Shown piece after piece: positions 1 to 8,937 of a stretch of 64,000 bases of DNA. Source of the DNA: Spirochaetaceae bacterium (GTDB lineage Bacteria; Spirochaetota; Spirochaetia; Treponematales; Treponemataceae); the NCBI GenBank assembly GCA_017614995.1, contig JAGAAX010000014.1, forward strand, positions 1 through 64,000. Reading direction: 5' to 3'. A model generated the notes under the pieces. That model did no database searches, had not been told where the DNA came from, and was given only the letters and a program-made list of their open reading frames with translations. The first letter of the stretch is position 1. Every line of letters begins with the position of its first letter. The position numbers and the translations under genes are program-made.

Positions 1-97
1 TCCTTAAAATAAGGAATCGTGATTTTTGTTCAAAACAGCTTTCCTTATTTTAAGGAATCTTGTTTTTTAAAAATCCAGAATTCCTTATGGTAAGGTT
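1..97. repeat. Three palindromes on a 40-bp period at the window edge
   Basis: Three copies of a hyphenated palindrome, TTCCTTA-N3-TAAGGAA, start at about 0/1, 41 and 81. The centre triplet varies (AAA, TTT, TGG). The first copy lacks its first base at the window edge, and the third has a decayed right arm. The roughly 23-bp stretches between copies are AT-rich and not alike apart from a shared AATC-TTG-like start. The array sits downstream of the EcoRII-like endonuclease gene and may continue to the left, outside the window. It could be a protein-binding array, a degenerate repeat cluster or part of a transcription terminator region. Confidence 0.7.
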
Positions 98-182
98 AGT
101 GAAATTTAAAGTTTCTCTCACTTTTTTTCAGCTCAGCACAGGCAGGTGGTTTCAGTGGTGATGCTGTAAAAGCTGATTGTGA

Positions 183-1355
183 TTATTTTTCAATTTCCTT
201 TACATAATCAATGAATTTCTTTAAAGACCAAATCTCACTTTGATATTGTTGTGGATATTTTGAAATATATTCTGTTGGTACAACAAGCACGACATTTTCG
301 GATTTCATTTCCTTTAATTGAGGACTTGAAATTCCCTGTTGTAATGTACATAGAAATTTCTGTTTTGAACGCAATCTGTCTGCTTCATTTAGAACCTGTC
401 GCCACCGGTCTTTGCAAGTTGTTTTGGCTGCTAATGAAATCAGTTTGTCTGTTGGAAAAGTCATGTCGTGATAAGATTTTTCTGAAGGAAAAATAAAATC
501 AGGTCTTTTGTTACCTTCTGTTACTGCCTGTGCTGTAAATTGTAAATTATTACCATTGAAAAGTGTTGTTAAATGATGTTCAAGACTTTTTCCTGCTCTG
601 CTTTTACGACGGTTCAAAACTTGGTTTGCCATTTCGATAAAAGCATCAACATCTTTGAAGCCTTTTGTTATTTTTTCTCCGTACCGCGCATGTTCAACAG
701 CTCGAAAAAGATTGTATTCTACTGCTGTCCAATCAAGTAACTTTTTATCTGGATTTGTTTGTATATATTCATTGTGATTGTAGACTGTATTTTGTATTGA
801 TTGTGCTGTAAGTGACATTTCTTCTGAGCTTGGAAAATCGACTTTCAAATTTTTTATAAAATCATTGATTGCTATTTCTTCTTTCGATTCAAGAGAAATT
901 ATTTTCTGCTCAATCAGTCTGTTTGTTTCTGTTGAGCTTAAACCGAAATAATCAAGAAAGGCGTTTATATCATCTTCCAAATTCAAAACATATGCTTTGT
1001 ATGAAGAATCTTTTAATTTTAGGATAACGACTAATGCACCTGTATACTCGGATTGTAAAAATGGGAAACCTCTTCCAAAATGAGTAATACGATATTCGTT
1101 TCTTGTTCCCTGTCCATAATACTTGAAACAAGCAGTTGTCTTGAAGTCATTTTGCCAGATAATCTCATTATTTGTTTCTTTATTCTGTCCTTTTATACCA
1201 GGTTCATTAAAAATCAAAGAAACAGAATTTTTAGGAATATAAATTCCGTCTTGATGTCCACCAGTTTCACCAGTATCATTTGCAGAGAGAAATTTGCAGA
1301 AAATTTTATCACTGTTGATTGCATCTGTTATTGCTAATGAAGAAAGTGTTTCCAA
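183..1355 (-). CDS. EcoRII-family type II restriction endonuclease
   Basis: The 390-aa product matches the EcoRII layout (about 400 aa): an N-terminal effector-DNA-binding domain (about 1-170, with a GTRNEYR...FGRGFPF block at 83-99) and a C-terminal PD-(D/E)xK nuclease domain (about 200-390). Visible catalytic elements are RPDF at 284-287 and AAKTTxxxRWRQ at 309-320. EcoRII enzymes cut at CCWGG and often need a second site as effector; that specificity here is inferred from the family. The start is TTG at 1355, preceded by AGGAG with 6-7 nt spacing, which lies across the stop of the methyltransferase. The gene follows the methyltransferase by 9 nt, so the two are co-transcribed, modification first. 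Confidence 0.88.
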   Translation of the reverse strand: METLSSLAITDAINSDKIFCKFLSANDTGETGGHQDGIYIPKNSVSLIFNEPGIKGQNKETNNEIIWQNDFKTTACFKYYGQGTRNEYRITHFGRGFPFLQSEYTGALVVILKLKDSSYKAYVLNLEDDINAFLDYFGLSSTETNRLIEQKIISLESKEEIAINDFIKNLKVDFPSSEEMSLTAQSIQNTVYNHNEYIQTNPDKKLLDWTAVEYNLFRAVEHARYGEKITKGFKDVDAFIEMANQVLNRRKSRAGKSLEHHLTTLFNGNNLQFTAQAVTEGNKRPDFIFPSEKSYHDMTFPTDKLISLAAKTTCKDRWRQVLNEADRLRSKQKFLCTLQQGISSPQLKEMKSENVVLVVPTEYISKYPQQYQSEIWSLKKFIDYVKEIEK

Positions 1356-1364
1356 GATATACTC

Positions 1365-2642
1365 CTATGCAGATTGTCTGCCGTTCTTTGTTTTTATTTC
1401 AACCTTTGGTTCGACAATATATGGTTTTATAAATTCTGCAACAGCATGGAACAATGGAACTACAACAGAATTTCCAAACTGTTTATATGCCCTTGTGTCT
1501 GAAACAGGAATGATGTAATCATCTGGATACCCCATAAGTCTTGCACATTCGCGAGGTGTCAATCTGCGAGGATTTTTGTTTTCACCTTGCCAAACCAAAA
1601 TCTCAGAACCGTCCTTGTAATATCTGGCTGAAAGTGTTCTTGCAATATCGTCTGGCTTTACCAAACCATATCCAAAACCATTGCCAATTGAACGGTGTTT
1701 TTGAGCATAAGCCTGTAAATATGTCCAAAGATTATCTGTTAAAGTGTATTTTTCCAAAACCTTGTTATTTTCAAAATCAAAATACTTATCTCCGTCTTGA
1801 ATCAATTTAGGTTCTGTGCCATCGGTTTTGTGCAATATACTTGAAAGTTTTATTATGCCTTTTTCAGGTAAAATCATATCATCAAAAGAAAAATCAACTT
1901 TATCTTTAAAGCCTACAATTACAATGCGCTCTCTGTGTTGAGGAACCCAACATTGACCGTCAATTATCTTGTAATCGCAAGTATAGCCTAAATCTTTTGT
2001 GAGAGTTTCCCAAATAACTTCAAAGGTATGTCCTTTATCGTGGGATTTCAAGTTTTTAACATTCTCCAAAACAAAGGCTTTGGGCTGTTTTTCTTTTATT
2101 ATGCGGGCAACATCAAAAAAAAGCGTTCCCTGAGTTTTATCTTCAAAGCCTGTTGGTCTTCCTAAAGATTTCTTTTTTGAGACTCCTGCAATAGAAAACG
2201 GCTGACAAGGGAAACCTGCGAGTAAAACGTCATGGTCTGGAATATCTGAAGCATTTACTTTTGTAATATCTCCGTTTATCGGGTGTTCTGACGGATAATT
2301 ATTGCTGTATGTTTTCTGTGCATATTCGTCCCATTCAGAAGTATAAAGACATTTTCCACCAGCTTGCTCAAATCCCTTGCGTATACCGCCGATTCCTGCG
2401 AATAAATCTATAAATGTAAAATCACCTTGCTTTTCATCATTTTCTTTTGCAGAAATTTTCCTTGTAAGCATATTGAAAAGTCTGTCTGCAATGAATGACT
2501 TGGGTTCAACAGATCCGTTTATCCAACGATGTATGGTGCTTTGATTTACTTGAAATTCTGTAGCAATATCTGCAATTGTATAAAATCGTGTTACTTGTTC
2601 TAACAATTCTGATACAGAGCTTTGGATAAAATTCTCGGACAT
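1365..2642 (-). CDS. DNA (cytosine-5) methyltransferase, Dcm/M.EcoRII type
   Basis: The 425-aa C5-methyltransferase protects the site cut by the adjacent endonuclease. Motif I DLFAGIGG is at 79-86, motif IV GFPCQPFS with the catalytic Cys at about 146, motif VI LENVKNL at 192-198, motif VIII QHRERI at 235-240, and motifs IX and X near the C-terminus. A helix-turn-helix occupies about 21-45 (IADIATEF...STIHRW); in M.EcoRII a comparable N-terminal extension represses its own gene, so autoregulation is plausible. I chose ATG 2642 because AGAGGT precedes it by about 5 nt. The in-frame TTG at 2681 would add 13 residues with no good ribosome site. Confidence 0.93.
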   Translation of the reverse strand: MSENFIQSSVSELLEQVTRFYTIADIATEFQVNQSTIHRWINGSVEPKSFIADRLFNMLTRKISAKENDEKQGDFTFIDLFAGIGGIRKGFEQAGGKCLYTSEWDEYAQKTYSNNYPSEHPINGDITKVNASDIPDHDVLLAGFPCQPFSIAGVSKKKSLGRPTGFEDKTQGTLFFDVARIIKEKQPKAFVLENVKNLKSHDKGHTFEVIWETLTKDLGYTCDYKIIDGQCWVPQHRERIVIVGFKDKVDFSFDDMILPEKGIIKLSSILHKTDGTEPKLIQDGDKYFDFENNKVLEKYTLTDNLWTYLQAYAQKHRSIGNGFGYGLVKPDDIARTLSARYYKDGSEILVWQGENKNPRRLTPRECARLMGYPDDYIIPVSDTRAYKQFGNSVVVPLFHAVAEFIKPYIVEPKVEIKTKNGRQSA

Positions 2643-2801
2643 GTAAACCTCTAAAATGGGATTTCTAATTGCATTATGCAAAACTTATTCCCCATTGTCA
2701 ACGTTCTGTGACGTACCCGAAAGCATATGTACATAAAGACAGGGTGAACTTCCGCAGATCTGTAAATATTGTGAAATCAACCAAGTATATAGGTTAGTCC
2801 G

Positions 2802-2830
2802 TTGCAAAAAGCGTAAATTTGTCGCATAAT
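2802..2830 (+). promoter_or_regulatory. Promoter of metF, predicted leaderless
   Basis: TTGCAA (2802-2807), 17-nt spacer, CATAAT (2825-2830). The metF ATG is at 2839, so transcription should start at or within 2 nt of the start codon. No Shine-Dalgarno precedes the ATG. Confidence 0.65.
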
Positions 2831-2838
2831 TTGCTATT

Positions 2839-3726
2839 ATGAAAATTTCAGATATTCTTAAAAAGAAGAAATTATTAGTATCATTTGAGACATTTCCGCC
2901 GAAACCAACGGCAGATAAAGAGACATATCAATCAATTGTAGACGCAGCTCTTGAGCTTTCAAGCCTTCACCCTGATTTTATGAGCGTCACTTACGGCGCA
3001 GGCGGCGGCACAAGCTCTAACACAGCCGACATCGCGTCACGCATAAACAACGAAGGCGGCATTCCGGCTCTTGCACACCTTTCGTGCATTTCTTCAACAA
3101 AAGAACAGGTGTCAGCCGCGCTCAAAAAGCTCAAGGACGCAGGCATTGAGAACATTCTCGCCCTCCGCGGCGATATTCCGCCTAACCCTGATTTTGTTCC
3201 GCCTAACCAGTATAAATACGCTTATGACCTCATAAAAGAGCTGAAAGAAACAACTGATTTCTGCATCGGCGCGGCTTGCAACCCTGAAGGTCACCCCGAA
3301 TGCACAAACAAAGACGTGGATTTAGACCATCTCAAGCTAAAGGCAGACTTGGGCTGTTCGTTTTTGACTACGCAGATGTTCTTTGACAACAATATGTTCT
3401 ACAATTTCTTGTACCGCGCCCAGCTTAAGGGAATTCATCAGCCGGTTTTTGCAGGAATTATGCCGGTGACGAACGCGGCACAGATAAAGCGCATGGTTTC
3501 GCTGTCAAACGCATTTATGCCGAGAGAGCTTCTCAACCTTATTGAAAAATTCGGCCCGTCAAATGAAGCGATGAAACAGGCCGGCATTGACTATGCGACA
3601 CATCAGATTATCGATTTAATCAGCAACGGGGTCCGGGGCATTCACATTTATACAATGAACAAGCCTGACGTTGCGCGTTCAATTATGAACAATATTTCAA
3701 GCATTGTTGCGTCGCAGAACGCATAA
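2839..3726 (+). CDS. metF: Methylenetetrahydrofolate reductase
   Basis: The 295-aa flavoprotein reduces 5,10-methylene-THF to 5-methyl-THF, the methyl donor for MetH encoded next. The N-terminal signature SFETFPPKP lies at 15-23, with conserved LALRGD (substrate region) and a GAACNPEGHPE block near 145-155. Length equals bacterial MetF. The start is fixed by the family N-terminus; it has no ribosome binding site and the promoter abuts it. The metH start follows 44 nt after the stop, and the pairing makes a direct folate-to-methionine methyl route. Confidence 0.95.
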   Translation: MKISDILKKKKLLVSFETFPPKPTADKETYQSIVDAALELSSLHPDFMSVTYGAGGGTSSNTADIASRINNEGGIPALAHLSCISSTKEQVSAALKKLKDAGIENILALRGDIPPNPDFVPPNQYKYAYDLIKELKETTDFCIGAACNPEGHPECTNKDVDLDHLKLKADLGCSFLTTQMFFDNNMFYNFLYRAQLKGIHQPVFAGIMPVTNAAQIKRMVSLSNAFMPRELLNLIEKFGPSNEAMKQAGIDYATHQIIDLISNGVRGIHIYTMNKPDVARSIMNNISSIVASQNA

Positions 3727-3770
3727 AAATCTAAATTGCGCCCATGAATTTCTATTAAAAAGGAATCTAC

Positions 3771-6275
3771 ATGAATTTTAGAGAATTCTTACAGGAACAT
3801 ATACGCAATCACGAGCCGGTATTCTTTGACGGCGGAATGGGCACAATTATTCAGACTTTGCAGGCAAAAGACAAAGTTCCTCTTGTAGATTTTGAGCTTA
3901 AAGAAGAAGTTCATTACCACGCGCCTGACGAGCTTTCGATTACAGCACCTGAATTAATCAAAGCGATTCATTCAGCTTATCTAAAGGCGGGTGCAAACAT
4001 AATAACGACAAACACTTTCGGCGCAACCCCGATAAAACTCGAAGATTCTTCCTATAAAACGGAAGAAATCATTGAGGCGGCGGTGCGCAACGCAAAAGAA
4101 GCAATCGCCAAAAGCGGTTCAAAAGCCTTTATCGCGCTGGACGTAAGTTCTAGCGGCAAGCTGCTTGAGCCGATGGGGCCGCTCACCTTTGACGAAGCTT
4201 ATGAAAACTACAAGACTACAATGATTGCAGGCGAAAAAGCCGGTGCAGATTTGGTGCTTGTTGAAACGATGAGCGACCTTTACGAGACAAAAGCCGCTGT
4301 GCTTGCCGCAAGAGAGAACACAAATCTGCCGGTTATTGTTTCTGCAACTTTTCAGAACAATCTGCGCACGTTGACCGGCGCAGACCCGCTGACCGCCATT
4401 GTTTATCTTGAAAGCATGGGTGTTGAAGCTGCCGGTTTTAACTGCGGCGGAAGCCTTGCAGACGCAGCAAAAATTACTGAAACAATGGCAGATTATGCGT
4501 CAGTGCCGCTTTTAGTTCAGCCGAATGCCGGTCTGCCTGTTGTAGAAAACGGCAAGACTATATTCAAGGTTAAGCCCGAAGAATTTGCAGAAGCTCAAGC
4601 CGCAAATTTCAAGACAGGCGCGCTCATTCTTGGCGGCTGCTGCGGCACTACCCCTTCGCATATTCAGGCGATGGTAAAAGCCGTAAACAAAATCAAAGCT
4701 GATAAAATAGAAAGGAAACCCAAGCTTCAGAACCACACGATTGTCAGCTCTTATAATGAATGTGTCGATATAGGCTCGCCGGAAAACGGCCCGGTAATCA
4801 TCGGAGAGCGCATAAACCCGACAGGCAAAAAAAAGTTCAAGCAGGCTTTAATCGACAAGAACATGCAGTATATTATTGATGAAGCCTCAAACCAGATAAA
4901 CGCCGGTGCACACATCTTAGACGTAAACGTCGGTCTGCCCGGCATAGACGAGCAGCAGATGATGGTCGATTCGGTAAAGCTGCTGCAAAGCTCTTTTAGA
5001 ATTCCGCTTCAAATTGATTCAAGCGAACCGCCGGTTCTTGAAAAGGCATTACGCTACTACAACGGCAAGGCTCTTATAAATTCTGTAAACGGAAAAAAAC
5101 ACGTAATGGAAGCCGTTTTTCCTATTGTAAAGAAATACGGCGGTTCAGTAGTTGCGCTTGCCCTAGATGAAAACGGCATTCCGCCAACGGCAGAAGAACG
5201 CCTTGCGATTGCAGACCTTATCTTTAAGACAGCCGAATCTTACGGCATACCAAAGCGCGACATTGTGATTGATTCTCTTACATTGACAATAAGCTCTCAG
5301 CAGAAAGAGGCGCGCGAAACTTTGCGCACAATTCAGCTTGTAAAACAGAAACATGGCTGCAAGACTGTTCTCGGCGTTTCAAACATTTCCTTCGGTCTGC
5401 CGCGCCGCGAAATCATAAACTCGCACTTTTTTACACAGGCACTTGCCGCCGGGCTTGATGCGTGTATCATCAATCCGCTTTCGCAGGACATGATGGCAGC
5501 GTTCAGGGCTTTTAAGGCAATAGCCGGTTTTGACGCAAACTGTCTTGAATATATTGAAAATTACGCTAACACCGTTGCACCAACTGCGGTGGCTTCCGAC
5601 GGCAAGGCTGCATCAACAGCACCGGCGCAGAAAGCTGACGCGACAGACTTAAAATCGATTATTGTAAGCGGCTTTAAAGACCGCTCGGCGGCGGCGGCAA
5701 AAGAGCTTTTGCAGACCAATTCCGCGCTTGATATAATAAACAATCACATTGTGCCCGCGCTAGACGAAGTGGGCAAAGACTTTGAGAGCGGACGCAAGTT
5801 TCTGCCGCAGCTTCTTTTGAGCGCAGAGACAGTTTCAAAAGCATTTGAAGTTATAAAAGCCCATCTTGCCGCGTCCGGCGAGGCACAGGAGAGCAAGGGC
5901 AAGATTGTCATTGCAACCGTTCAGGGCGACGTTCACGACATCGGAAAAAACATCGTAAAGGCTATGCTTGAAAATTACGGCTACAACGTGATTGACCTCG
6001 GCAAAGATGTTCCTGTTGAAAGCGTAGTAAACGCCGTAAAAGAAAATGACATAAAGCTTGTGGGCTTGAGCGCGCTTATGACCACAACCGTTGCAAGCAT
6101 GGAACAGACAATAAAGGCACTGCGCGTCTACGAAAAAGAAACCGGCAAAACTGTCAAAATCATGGTGGGCGGGGCTGTGCTTACGGCAGAATACGCAAAA
6201 AAAATAGACGCTGACTATTATGCAAAAGACGCAATGAACAGCGTTGAAATCGCCAAAGAGGTTTTTGGGGCATGA
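3771..6275 (+). CDS. metH: Cobalamin-dependent methionine synthase, short form without reactivation domain
   Basis: This 834-aa enzyme transfers methyl from 5-methyl-THF to homocysteine through cobalamin. Domains in order: homocysteine-binding barrel (about 1-310; zinc ligands Cys225, Cys290, Cys291 in FNCGG and GGCCGT), pterin barrel (IGERINPTG at 344-352), helical cap (about 640-710) and cobalamin-binding fold (GDVHDIG with ligand His722). It stops after the B12 domain. The C-terminal AdoMet/flavodoxin reactivation domain of E. coli MetH (about 1227 aa) is missing, as in Thermotoga-type MetH. AAGGA precedes the ATG by 7 nt. Its TGA overlaps the next ATG. Confidence 0.95.
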   Translation: MNFREFLQEHIRNHEPVFFDGGMGTIIQTLQAKDKVPLVDFELKEEVHYHAPDELSITAPELIKAIHSAYLKAGANIITTNTFGATPIKLEDSSYKTEEIIEAAVRNAKEAIAKSGSKAFIALDVSSSGKLLEPMGPLTFDEAYENYKTTMIAGEKAGADLVLVETMSDLYETKAAVLAARENTNLPVIVSATFQNNLRTLTGADPLTAIVYLESMGVEAAGFNCGGSLADAAKITETMADYASVPLLVQPNAGLPVVENGKTIFKVKPEEFAEAQAANFKTGALILGGCCGTTPSHIQAMVKAVNKIKADKIERKPKLQNHTIVSSYNECVDIGSPENGPVIIGERINPTGKKKFKQALIDKNMQYIIDEASNQINAGAHILDVNVGLPGIDEQQMMVDSVKLLQSSFRIPLQIDSSEPPVLEKALRYYNGKALINSVNGKKHVMEAVFPIVKKYGGSVVALALDENGIPPTAEERLAIADLIFKTAESYGIPKRDIVIDSLTLTISSQQKEARETLRTIQLVKQKHGCKTVLGVSNISFGLPRREIINSHFFTQALAAGLDACIINPLSQDMMAAFRAFKAIAGFDANCLEYIENYANTVAPTAVASDGKAASTAPAQKADATDLKSIIVSGFKDRSAAAAKELLQTNSALDIINNHIVPALDEVGKDFESGRKFLPQLLLSAETVSKAFEVIKAHLAASGEAQESKGKIVIATVQGDVHDIGKNIVKAMLENYGYNVIDLGKDVPVESVVNAVKENDIKLVGLSALMTTTVASMEQTIKALRVYEKETGKTVKIMVGGAVLTAEYAKKIDADYYAKDAMNSVEIAKEVFGA

Positions 6276-7168
6276 GCAATAGCGGAAAGATAAAGCCTGT
6301 CTGCCGGTACAGCGCATTAAAAGTCTATTTCTTTGTCCTGTTTCATCCCTCAACATGGAAACCAACCCTGAGGTTTGTTGCGACTGCCGCGATAGATTTT
6401 TTCTGGCTTCAGTTCAGACGCAAACTTGGGCTTTTAAAAACCAAAATTATTCATGTCGACAGTCCTCTTGACGAGTTTATTCCGTTTAAGCCGGAAAATA
6501 TTGACATTTATCTCGATTTTATCAATTTCTGGGTGCGTCCGCTGTCACTGTTGATTGCATTACGGCGGAAAACTGCGGCAAAACGCCTTTCTGACTTTCT
6601 GGTGCTTATCAACCGCTGTTATAAAGAAGCCGCAGATTTTTACAAATTCAGAATGTCTACGACAAAAAGACCTGAAGGCATAGCGCACAGAAAATTCTTC
6701 TGGATAAAACTGCTTGACCCGCACTACCTCTGTGTGCCTAGCCTGCATGTTTCTGTTGTTGTGCTTACATTCACCTATTTTAAGCGCGTCTTTAAAGAAG
6801 AAAATTTTACCGAAGAAGAGCAGAATTTCTATAATACCGAAATTTATGCCGAAGCAATGGAAATTGCCGAAACAGTTCTGTACATTAAGCAGCACAGCGT
6901 AAACTGCGTTGCCGCCGCACTTTATATGATGAACTGCATTCTGGAAGGAGAATTCAGCATTCAGGACGCAGTTGATTTTATCAACAATATGTTTGCAAAT
7001 GCAGACGACATAACAGACGAACACAAAAGCCTCATCAACGAGCACCTCAACATGCTTTTTGAGCAGCTTCTGCTTGAAGGCACAAACGAATACGACTGGG
7101 TTACTCCGCTTAAACGCTGGATTCTTCAGTGTGAAAAGGACGAAACCGCCCAAGAATCTTCTTTATAA
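6272..7168 (+). CDS. Conserved hypothetical, possible degenerate PAP2-like protein
   Basis: I do not recognise this 298-aa protein firmly. It starts with the ATGA overlap of the metH stop, so it is translationally coupled to metH. A central block PSLHVSVVVL (about 155-164) followed by KQHSVNCVAAALY (about 207-219) resembles the second and third motifs of PAP2-type phosphatases (PSLH...; H-x3-D), but the final Asp is not present and hydrophobic helices are fewer than usual. A hydrophobic stretch near 12-45 and another near 85-97 may be membrane segments. A methionine-pathway role is not implied by the sequence; co-transcription is all that can be said. Confidence 0.55.
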   Translation: MSNSGKIKPVCRYSALKVYFFVLFHPSTWKPTLRFVATAAIDFFWLQFRRKLGLLKTKIIHVDSPLDEFIPFKPENIDIYLDFINFWVRPLSLLIALRRKTAAKRLSDFLVLINRCYKEAADFYKFRMSTTKRPEGIAHRKFFWIKLLDPHYLCVPSLHVSVVVLTFTYFKRVFKEENFTEEEQNFYNTEIYAEAMEIAETVLYIKQHSVNCVAAALYMMNCILEGEFSIQDAVDFINNMFANADDITDEHKSLINEHLNMLFEQLLLEGTNEYDWVTPLKRWILQCEKDETAQESSL

Positions 7169-7201
7169 CATGGCTTAGCGCGCCAAAGCTGTTTTTTCCT
7201 G

Positions 7202-7229
7202 TTGACATGTATAGAAATTTCCCGATAAT
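7202..7229 (+). promoter_or_regulatory. Promoter of the DUF5312-like gene, predicted leaderless
   Basis: TTGACA (7202-7207), 16-nt spacer, GATAAT (7224-7229). Only six bases (AGAAGT) separate the -10 from ATG 7236, with no Shine-Dalgarno. Confidence 0.65.
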
Positions 7230-7235
7230 AGAAGT

Positions 7236-8741
7236 ATGGGTAAAAGCACTAAAAAAACAGATGAAAGCTTTTTTGCAAAGCTTTTCGGGGGACTTTTTGT
7301 TTCAACAGACCCGGAAGCAGAAAAAAGGCGCGCATTAAAGCTTATCGCAAAACAAATAGGCAAATCAAAGTACAAGTTCTACAAATGTCAGCAAAATCAG
7401 ATACAGCCGGTAATGGCAAAATGGTTTTATGATTTATACAAGGCTCTCTCGCCGGCACAGGCTCTGCTTGCAACACCGCAGGCTGTAAACGTACTAAAAA
7501 ACTGCATTATTGACTATTCGCTTTCAAGCAGGCAGAAAGAACGGGCAGAACTTCTTACCGATGAATCTATTTCACAGCGTGCTTCTACTATGGCTATCAA
7601 GGATCTTTCAAAACAGGTTAAAAGTGACTTAGACGCCTTGATTGCAGAATTTGACCAGAACAGAATTGCCGCTATAAACGGGCTTTACTCGCTTTTTATT
7701 TCATTCAGCTCATTCGTAACTTTTGATTACTACTTCTTGCTCAAGAAATTCGATTCAAGTTTTCATGAAAGAGACTTTTCCAGCACACCTGCTTTTCAGG
7801 CTATAAAGGGTGATTATATCGTTGATGATTTGAAAGACTTTATGGCAGTTGCATGGTCTCTGCGCTCAAAAGCAAACTGGCCTGCAATGTTCAAATTCAT
7901 TAAGGAATATAAAGCGACAGAAGTTCTTTCTGCTTCAGTATGGAACAAAATTCTTTCAAGAATTTCAGATGTCCGTTCAAGTGAAATTTTTGAGCAGATG
8001 ATAGCTTATATTTCCGAAAACCCGGATTACAGGTATCAGACTAAAGAAAAAGCAGAGCACGTTGTTGATACATATATAGAACAAACCCGCAACCGCGTTG
8101 AGAATCTTCTTAAAAAGCTTACAACTGAAAAAGCCAATTCCAAGAGCGACGAGCTTTTGAATGCGCTTTTTGGCAACACAAAAGTTGTAATGCTCAAAAA
8201 CTACACAGAAGAATCACAGGCTATGAACGCAAAGCGCACTACACTCCGTTTTGCTTACTGCCAGCCGTTAAACTACATGAAGGCATTTCTTAACGACTAC
8301 TTTAAGAAAGACGTGCGCGAAGTCTATGACCTTGTAATTATGCGCGGAAAATGGACAGACCAGGACAGATCTAAGCAGGTTTCTAACGCCTATAACGAAT
8401 TCCTTGAGTTCTCAAACCAGATTACTACGCTCGACGAATTTGTGGGCACAGCTATCAGTTCAGGCAAAAGCAGGCCGCTTCTGCCGACAGGAAGGGACAT
8501 CAATCAGGAAGCGCACTACATACTTACAAGAGGCGCACAGGATTTGGTGCTTATCGCAAAATACCTGAAGCTGCTTATTGACGACTGCACAAATCCGAAA
8601 GCCGAGCTGCTCATCAACTGGAAGGAAGTTGAGCGCGCGGCAGAGTCGCCAATCAAGAACATGATGGCTGCTGTCTATAAGAAAATCTACCTTTTCGTTT
8701 CGTTAATGCAGATTTATCTTACAGAAGGAAAAAACGTCTAG
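7236..8741 (+). CDS. DUF5312-like spirochaete protein
   Basis: The 501-aa protein is of unknown function. It resembles from memory the treponemal DUF5312 family: a basic N-terminus, a conserved block around 45-75 (KYKFYKCQQNQIQPVMAKW), long helical middle, and no signal peptide or transmembrane segment apart from a short hydrophobic stretch near 150-160. It is probably cytoplasmic and largely alpha-helical. It stands alone, with its own promoter abutting the ATG and a strong terminator at 8800-8830. No catalytic motif is visible. Confidence 0.75.
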   Translation: MGKSTKKTDESFFAKLFGGLFVSTDPEAEKRRALKLIAKQIGKSKYKFYKCQQNQIQPVMAKWFYDLYKALSPAQALLATPQAVNVLKNCIIDYSLSSRQKERAELLTDESISQRASTMAIKDLSKQVKSDLDALIAEFDQNRIAAINGLYSLFISFSSFVTFDYYFLLKKFDSSFHERDFSSTPAFQAIKGDYIVDDLKDFMAVAWSLRSKANWPAMFKFIKEYKATEVLSASVWNKILSRISDVRSSEIFEQMIAYISENPDYRYQTKEKAEHVVDTYIEQTRNRVENLLKKLTTEKANSKSDELLNALFGNTKVVMLKNYTEESQAMNAKRTTLRFAYCQPLNYMKAFLNDYFKKDVREVYDLVIMRGKWTDQDRSKQVSNAYNEFLEFSNQITTLDEFVGTAISSGKSRPLLPTGRDINQEAHYILTRGAQDLVLIAKYLKLLIDDCTNPKAELLINWKEVERAAESPIKNMMAAVYKKIYLFVSLMQIYLTEGKNV

Positions 8742-8799
8742 CTTTTCAGTTTTTAGCCGCATTTTTACCACAAAATAGCTTAAAAACAGCTTAAAAAAA

Positions 8800-8830
8800 G
8801 GCTTTCCGGCACAGGAAAGTCTTTTTTTTT
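8800..8830 (+). terminator. Rho-independent terminator after the DUF5312-like gene
   Basis: GGCTTTCC (8800-8807) pairs with GGAAAGTC (8814-8821), with one wobble pair, followed by nine T. Confidence 0.85.
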
Positions 8831-8831
8831 C

Positions 8832-8858
8832 TAAAGTTTTTTTTTTATAAACCGATAA
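8832..8858 (+). promoter_or_regulatory. Sigma-28 (FliA) type promoter
   Basis: TAAAGTTT (8832-8839), 11-nt spacer, ACCGATAA (8851-8858). The enterobacterial FliA consensus is TAAAGTTT-N11-GCCGATAA, so this has one mismatch with exact spacing. It lies directly after the preceding terminator and about 80 bp upstream of the 131-aa gene at 8938. Confidence 0.75.
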
Positions 8859-8937
8859 CATAAATGAAGTGCAGCATGATTGCACTTAAAACTTTTTTTA
8901 CAGTTTAAAAAGATGAAATCCATATAGGAGGTTCACC

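Noticed and set aside
1-97. CRISPR array
   Set aside because: Repeats are only 17 bp, palindromic with variable centres, and no cas gene is present. The array could still extend outside the window.
2700-2838. Cobalamin or SAM riboswitch before metF-metH
   Set aside because: The promoter abuts the metF ATG, leaving no leader; no conserved riboswitch core was seen.
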